From: Haemonchus contortus
Taxonomy: Eukaryota > Nematoda > Chromadorea > Rhabditida > Trichostrongylidae
DNA: 64,000 bases
Direction of reading: 5' to 3'
Assembly (NCBI GenBank): GCA_000469685.2
Contig: LS997567.1
Span: 2,612,663 to 2,676,662 of the forward strand
Shown here: positions 58,275 to 64,000 of the stretch, in pieces
Numbering within the stretch: the first letter of the stretch is position 1
Layout of the letters: the number at the start of each line of letters is the position of its first letter
The notes under the pieces: model-generated
The model's input: only the letters and a program-made list of their open reading frames with translations
Database searches by the model: none
Told to the model about the DNA's origin: nothing
Program-made: the position numbers and the translations under genes

Positions 58275-58724
58275 CTATGGATTTTCGGTATCATCTAGTG
58301 TTTCCCCCTTAAATGCTACATTTTGAACTTCTATTTCAATGAGGATGGATTCAAACGAATTATTCAGCTCGCTATTTTCCGCATTCCGATTTCCGGAATG
58401 CTCGGAATCACCTCGCCAGGAGAGAATATCCTTCGGGTTCAATTGTTTGATTATACGATTGGCGCAACATAATCGTAGCAAACGCATGAGGATATTCGAG
58501 TATGTTCTACAAATGGTTTTACCACTAATCAATATGCATCTTTTGAATGCACTCCGTTTAACAACCGTATAGCTGCTACTTGTTCGCCTATTTTCGAGAG
58601 TTCTTGATTCCACCTTGCATTGTTCTCGGATTACAAGTGAGGGCGTTTTGCCGTTTCGTTTTCGTCCGTTCTTCTCGGCTCGTTTTTCCACGTTATTTGA
58701 TAGCTCGCGTGATTCGGACCACAA
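58275..58724 (-). CDS. Unassigned 149-codon open frame
   Basis: The longest uninterrupted minus-strand frame in the right part of the window, without an ATG near its 5' end, so an exon or transposon ORF is more likely than a complete gene. The product is basic at its N-terminus and acidic and Asn/Glu-rich at its C-terminus. No motif is recognised. Confidence 0.22.
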   Translation of the reverse strand: MWSESRELSNNVEKRAEKNGRKRNGKTPSLVIREQCKVESRTLENRRTSSSYTVVKRSAFKRCILISGKTICRTYSNILMRLLRLCCANRIIKQLNPKDILSWRGDSEHSGNRNAENSELNNSFESILIEIEVQNVAFKGETLDDTENP

Positions 58725-58921
58725 TTGCTAGCCTCTATGGATGATTTACTTCCTTATTTACCTTTAGGCTTCCGTATGAAGGACGCCAAGCCCACTCAGG
58801 TGTACCACGGGTGTTCACAAACCGAAATGGAGCCGTTCTAATCGACGCGATTAAGTTTTGCCAGCTTAGGGGAAGCTGCCAGTAACAGCTGGAAACTACT
58901 GAGAACGAACGAGTAGACACA

Positions 58922-59401
58922 AAGGCACCGTTAACGATAAAAATGATCTCTAAGTTCTTTTCCGTTTCATGAACCTGTGAACCCCAGAGATAGCCCAAGG
59001 GACGCTGTCGGATCAAAAAATGGCGGAGATAGGGTGTAATAAGGGCCTCAAAACCGGCCTAATCGACATACTTACCCAAGGCGGACGAATTGTTAAGCGT
59101 TGTGAAACCTGTAGAGGTTGCACCATTCGCACCGGGACCCACACCTTGCACGCAGGCAGCCTCATGCAGCCAGCTGTATGCAGTGGCGCGTGCATTTGAA
59201 CAGCTCGTTTAAGTACCCCTTCCATGCAACCTCTGTCGTCACATTCTCGTCCAACATCTGGTTTTGCTTCTTTTTCAAGCATAGTATTTCTTTAAAAATG
59301 TAGATTTCCGCGCTCTTTTCGTCTTTTTTGCTCTATTCTGGACCATGACTTACATTATTCGTCTAAAATTAGATCCCCCAAAATTATCGTGAAATGAGCC
59401 T
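58922..59401. mobile_element. MITE family A, copy 3
   Basis: Ends AGGCACCGTTAACGATAA and TTATCGTGAAATGAGCCT, a clear imperfect inverted pair. The interior is closest to copy 1 (the TAATAAGGGCCTCAAAACCGG box, GGCGGACGA, CAGCCAGCTGTA and a GCTCTATTCTG box). Confidence 0.7.
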
Positions 59402-61204
59402 CTAAAGCCTCATGACGAGATCCACCGCAATCTCCACAAGGATGCGCTCTACCTAGATGGAATGAGTTTTCTAACCAGATCGGAATCCTGCGAACTTTGC
59501 GTGGGTTCCGCCACCGGGACTGACTAATGCACAAGTGGACTTGGGATTAGGACTTGGGATTAGTCAGCAGATTCAGATTGTGGGCTTCGTATGCCATTTA
59601 CTAGTACACGTTCCATTAGCCTTTCCGCAAGAGCCATTCATCATTATCGATTAGAAACTTCATGAATACTCCTTTAATTCTGATAATTTCCCAAAATAGA
59701 CCTAGTTTAGAGCCCACCCAATCCGACCTATTAACAACTTTCTATTACTTACATTTCTTCCCTATCCAAGAAAAGTGCTATCAGAACCATTCCGTATTCA
59801 TTACGCACTTTTTGGGAAAGGGACTTTTCAGTCGGGATGGGCCTGGACCTTTGATAAATGCTCTGGGACGCTATAAAAGCAACACCAACTTTCGCTTCAT
59901 GCCTGAGGAATGAGCCAATTGGGCCAAAGGTTTTGAATTAAAAAAAAAGTCAGATTGTAAATTAACTTGCGGAGAAGGTAGGTAGCAGATTCATCGCCTA
60001 CATGTAAAGTGACTATAAACGCTAGCTTGGCAGTTTCTTAAGATAAGAAGCATTAAACGGAAATGGTCGAATCAATCGATTCGGTAACAATAGGAATTAT
60101 CTCTGTTAACCCGCAGTGTATAGGATTTCAAGATCGCGACGCTGCCGTTGCACAAGCAATTCTGGGGTCCCCTCCCTCGCCCGTATCCTAGCTCCCAGAT
60201 TCCCTACACTGACAAGGTCGCTTTTCATGATGACAGGCTTGTATTTTCTCAAAGTGCTCTTCCTCCAGGCCTTCCCGCTCAGGGTTTCATTATGCCTGCC
60301 GCAAAAACCATTTCGACACAAAAAATATCCTAAAAAGAGCGAAAATTACAAGAAAGATTGCGATCTTAGTTTCTCGGATAGGGAAGAAATGCAAGTAATA
60401 GAAAAGTTGTTAATATTAGAATTTATTCTCTATTTCCTACTAGTTCGATGGACTTGACGAAATCCGTATACACATGGAAATACTATGATCCTATCCCTCT
60501 TAAAGCAAAAAAGGCTGAGCGTCAGAGCGCGGGAATCCGAACAGAAGTGAAGTATGCACTCAGTACGTGGGAATACTGTAGCTGTTCATAAAAACTCAAA
60601 AACTGCTCATCAGAAAATTCAGTTTTCCCATTTTGAATATGTTAAAAGTAGCATAAACGTTTTTAGGCACAATGCCTCTCAATCTTTTCGTAGTTGCGAA
60701 TATTAGAGAATTTATGGAAGTCCTTATAAAGGTGATCGATCCCAAACAGTAATCAGGTATAAAAAATATGAACGTTCGGTTTCACTCGGTTTTTTTGGAC
60801 CCGCCATGAATCTTTCTTGTATTTGGAATTAAGCCGAAAAGTCAACCAACAGCCCAGGTGAATTGCAATTAACTTTTTCTGTACTCCATAGATAAAATTA
60901 CAAAGCATCCATTCAATGGACGGGAGTCAGAGAACGCTAGCTAAAAGCAACAGGAAGATAGCTCATGCGTCTTCCAAGATATCCTGTCAGTCCAGTCGGT
61001 TCAGCCCTCGCTCATGCTAGAGATCCAGTAGAAAAAGATCCATGACAGCTCCTCCTGAACACTTTGGCTTCACCTATCACAGAAAAGTGAACATTCAATA
61101 ACTATCCATCAGTCAGATACCTCTACCTTTGGAAGAGGAGCCAGCGCAGGGACGGAGATGGGATGGAGCGGAGAGGCGTCCTCTACCAAAATACGGTCAA
61201 TGGA
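59402..61204. other. No supported feature
   Basis: Short overlapping open frames at 60116-60457 (plus) without domain or splice context. Otherwise AT-rich, unassigned sequence. Confidence 0.4.
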
Positions 61205-61400
61205 TCAAGTCTCGAAGCGATATCTGGACAGCCCAACCAAGTCTTTCAATCGGGGTAGCCTAATTGTTAAGAGACTCGTCTGGAAGAGTTATAACGTTTA
61301 ATTGTACCCAGTTGGGCCTTGTGATTCATGGCGTGGGCCATATTCGCATTTCACATGCCACTGCGATCCCTTATTAGATGGGGATTGAATGGGCTATCCG
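61205..61400 (+). repeat. tRNA-like dispersed repeat fragment
   Basis: GCCCAACCAAGTCTTTCAATC followed by a tRNA-like GGGTAGCCTAATTGTTAAGA. Part resembles the SINE-like body blocks (ATATTCGCATTTCACATGCC). Probably a related or composite copy. Confidence 0.3.
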
Positions 61401-61631
61401 GAAGCGGAGGGGGCAGCACTATAGGAACTTTGAACTTCATCCTCCATTTGGCAGAAATGTTCAAACGACTTCACCAGCGGCTCGAGCTCTTACCTAGAGT
61501 GCGCCGTGCACACTACTTCTATTCAGAATAGTAGACATTCCATATGGGTTTATGTCACGTATTCTACCATTGCTTTTTTTGTATGAAAAACGTGCCACTC
61601 CAAAATACCTTTCATTAGTATCAGTAGTTAT

Positions 61632-61966
61632 AGGGACAGTTCACTATAAAAATGGTTTCTGATACTTTCCGCAACAATGAAACTGTGGCCCCCAAGGATG
61701 GTACATAGTCGGACCGAATAGCTGCCTAATTTGGGGCGTAATAAGGGCTTCAAAACCGGTTTGGCCGACGCAGATACTCAAAGTGGCCGTGTTATACCGG
61801 CTTTGTTGTCATTGCACTATTAACAGTACGACGCGAATAGTACACTAAAATGAGAGGCACCCGGACGGCTATATCGTACAACTCCCTTGCACCTTTGCAC
61901 TATTCTGCACCACGGATTTCATTATTACTCAAAAAAGATAGCTCAGAATTACCATAAACTGCGCCT
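61632..61966. mobile_element. MITE family A, copy 4
   Basis: Ends AGGGACAGTTCACTATAAA and TACCATAAACTGCGCCT. It carries the TAATAAGGGCTTCAAAACCGG box and the GCACTATTCTG box. It is the uninterrupted counterpart of copy 2 and so shows where the palindrome was inserted. Confidence 0.68.
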
Positions 61967-62204
61967 GTAAAGTAACTATCATAATGGCTGGGCAGGAGCA
62001 AATGCAAGAGTTGCGAGCGTACGAGAGCTCTGATTCCCTCAACGGACTTTACCAACGGAAAAGCATATAAAGTGGTGATCGAATAGCAGCAGTGCAGCTA
62101 CTGACTTGTCCTTTTTTAAAACTCTTCTACTATTCCCCTTTGTGAAACAAAAACCACGAAACAATAACAAGTTGTGAAACTACTTCCGCCACGTTTTACT
62201 TCGT

Positions 62205-62498
62205 TCAAAAAACCAATGTCGTCCAACCCACAAACAGCTTAAATAGGATTTTTGCATGATTATTCAATCTACTGAAATGCTTGTAATCCTCATCCCAAAT
62301 CCTTCTCAGATTCAGGAGCGATTTGATCGTGGTTTTATCCCTCGATGAATAAAGTTGTTTTTCTAACTCATTACAAACAGGATTAGTACACTCACTCTCA
62401 TCGTTCTTATACGTTACCTCATACATACGCTCAGCTTCGTGTTCCCGTTCTACGTGGCTTACACCTCCCAGCAGTATATCTTGTTCAGTCCCTTGGGT
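62205..62498 (-). CDS. Unassigned 97-residue open frame
   Basis: Open from just after a stop at 62501-62499 down to TAA. The product is hydrophilic with Glu/Lys-rich text and two closely spaced cysteines (ESECTNPVCNELE). The only internal ATG is at 62426. It has no family match that I know; it may be an exon or a transposon fragment. Confidence 0.2.
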   Translation of the reverse strand, partial: TQGTEQDILLGGVSHVEREHEAERMYEVTYKNDESECTNPVCNELEKQLYSSRDKTTIKSLLNLRRIWDEDYKHFSRLNNHAKILFKLFVGWTTLVF

Positions 62499-63639
62499 TC
62501 AGCAATGAAATCGGTACTATACTACGGAAAACAGCGGTGCTTGGATGTGAATACGGACCTTTTGACCTCCTGGGTGTAAGAACGACAAAGGAGAATCCCG
62601 TCTTCCCCGTAGAATGCAAATGATACATAGCGATACTACTTTGCACTACCTTATTCAGACTTCTTTTAGTACAGATCATTTATCCATCGCTTTCGTCGTA
62701 CTCCTTACTACTTACCCCTCTTCCTATTCCCACTTTGGTATGTATCAATCAGATGGGTCCCTAGAGTCGTGGGAGTTTTGCCAACGATGCCATCATACAA
62801 TCCTATAAAATTCAATTGATAATTTTCACAAATATCGTCAAAACCCTCATAGCTCAAATGCACTCGTCACCTCTTAGAATATTTAGCATCTTAAAATCTT
62901 CATCTTTTCACATTCTGAATAACTGAGTGGAGGCGTGGGACCACGAAAGTTTCGTTCTCGAAAAATTTAAAACTCATTGTCAGTAAATTCTTGAATGCTC
63001 TTTCTTCCTACTTCGTACCAGATTCCCATTTATTAGTACCCACTCGTTCCTCTAAAAGGTCCTTTTGTGGTGGAAGTTTGTAGAACTTCATCTGCCAAAC
63101 GTTTCCATTTTGGTCTGAAACATGAGCTTCCTTGGGCCCTGATGATGATTGCGATCGGAATTGTAGACCGAATTGAAGTTGGACACTCTTGCGGGTCGAG
63201 CTACCCTAGCCCAAGCAAATTATCAACCTTTCAGGACCCATTATTGTCACTCAAATTATTCTGGGAAAGGAAAGGACACCATCTCACCGAAGGCGGTCAT
63301 TCTCAAGCACTATGCACTTGAATGAATACCTAAGCAAAACTAAATGTTAGTGATTCGTTTGAAATTCCCCGGGAAACCGAATAATAGGGAGCGCTAAAGG
63401 ACCTAATTTTTCATCTCTCTGACCACCAAATTTACACATTGTCGTAGATCGTGTATGGTGCGTCATAAGGCTTCATTTCTCTAGTGATTCATCATTTGAA
63501 GTTACCGCCTATTATACTTGAGCTCCAATACGAGTATTATTCTATATAGAAATGAAAGCTGATAAATTTGAATACTACGATAAACCAATGACAAGTTCTG
63601 TGAGAACAGTTCAATAAGTTCCGTGAACCTTATTCGTAA
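62499..63639. other. No supported feature
   Basis: A few short open frames only. The SINE-like tail fragment begins at 63640. Confidence 0.4.
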
Positions 63640-63722
63640 TTGCTTCAGGTCGAGTACACATTCAAATTACACCATGGATCCGGGAGGGCGCCGCATGCAT
63701 GGCGCATCCCAACAAAGACCTC
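63640..63722 (+). repeat. SINE-like 3' fragment
   Basis: Contains TCGAGTACACATTCAAATT and GGCGCATCCCAACAAAGACC, matching the tail of the SINE-like family. Confidence 0.4.
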
Positions 63723-64000
63723 TAAAAAATAACCTTTAAAGCTAATTTTTCACATGACGTCATGCACTTCTTGGGCAATGAATAATGGAGACTGCGGCAT
63801 TTACCGAAGTGCTACAATTTAGCAATTTCATAGCTGCTTGCAGAGCCCCCCTTGACAACCCCAAGCACAACACAGTTCTCGGAAATACATATGTATGTAC
63901 AATAATAATAAAAATATGAATATAATATGCCAGTTATCAACTAGTTTTTTGCGATACCAAAACATTGTTCGTCACAATCCGGCTTATTTGTGGATTTCAA

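Noticed and set aside
1..64000. CRISPR array, prokaryotic operon or phage
   Set aside because: No regularly spaced direct repeats, no long contiguous genes, and clear spliced eukaryotic genes and nematode transposons.

Overview
This window looks like nuclear DNA from a parasitic nematode of the hookworm/strongylid type. Coding information comes in short exons with nematode-style splice sites (pyrimidine-rich tracts ending CAG or TAG, donors GTAAGT or GTGAGT) separated by introns of up to several kb. No operons, ribosome binding sites or long uninterrupted genes are visible. The transposon content (an RTE-type LINE and a 1.28-kb mariner with typical cecropia/Hsmar1-like text) resembles elements I know from hookworms (dingo-like RTE, bandit-like mariner). 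The species assignment is inference.

Two protein-coding genes can be reconstructed exon by exon with matching phases. (1) Plus strand, 11257-26736: eight exons for a 608-residue secreted protein with a signal peptide, one thrombospondin type 1 repeat, a charged linker, a long Ser/Thr-rich mucin-like stretch and an eight-cysteine C-terminal module. (2) Minus strand, 41868-37513: a short type I membrane protein with a signal peptide, three EGF-like cysteine modules, a transmembrane segment and a basic juxtamembrane motif; a 72-nt in-frame cassette exon is possible. A few further exon-like open frames are listed as low-confidence candidates.

Nearly everything else that can be recognised is mobile or repetitive DNA. 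From left to right: a perfect 77-bp tandem duplication (6.9 kb); copies of a tRNA-derived SINE-like repeat (5.7, 8.1, 23.8, 34.1, 55.5, 56.1 kb, plus fragments); related repeats inside introns of gene 1; a deleted mariner with intact ends (16.35-16.88 kb); a Tc1-type MITE (27.3-27.8 kb); an RTE LINE (29.7-33.1 kb) interrupted by a 1.46-kb element with about 360-bp inverted arms; a decayed LINE endonuclease fragment (33.4-33.9 kb); RTE scraps inside an intron of gene 2 (39.5-40.3 kb); a nearly perfect 405-bp foldback just upstream of gene 2 (42.2-42.6 kb); the 3' end of a second LINE on the minus strand (51.8-52.3 kb); a full-length but dead mariner (53.7-55.0 kb); and four copies of one MITE family between 52.9 and 62.0 kb, one of which carries a GC-rich minisatellite palindrome.

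I see no CRISPR array, rRNA or convincing functional tRNA gene. The two genes share no obvious pathway beyond both entering the secretory route. The most interesting structures are the nested and palindromic elements and the unusual domain architecture of the thrombospondin-repeat protein.
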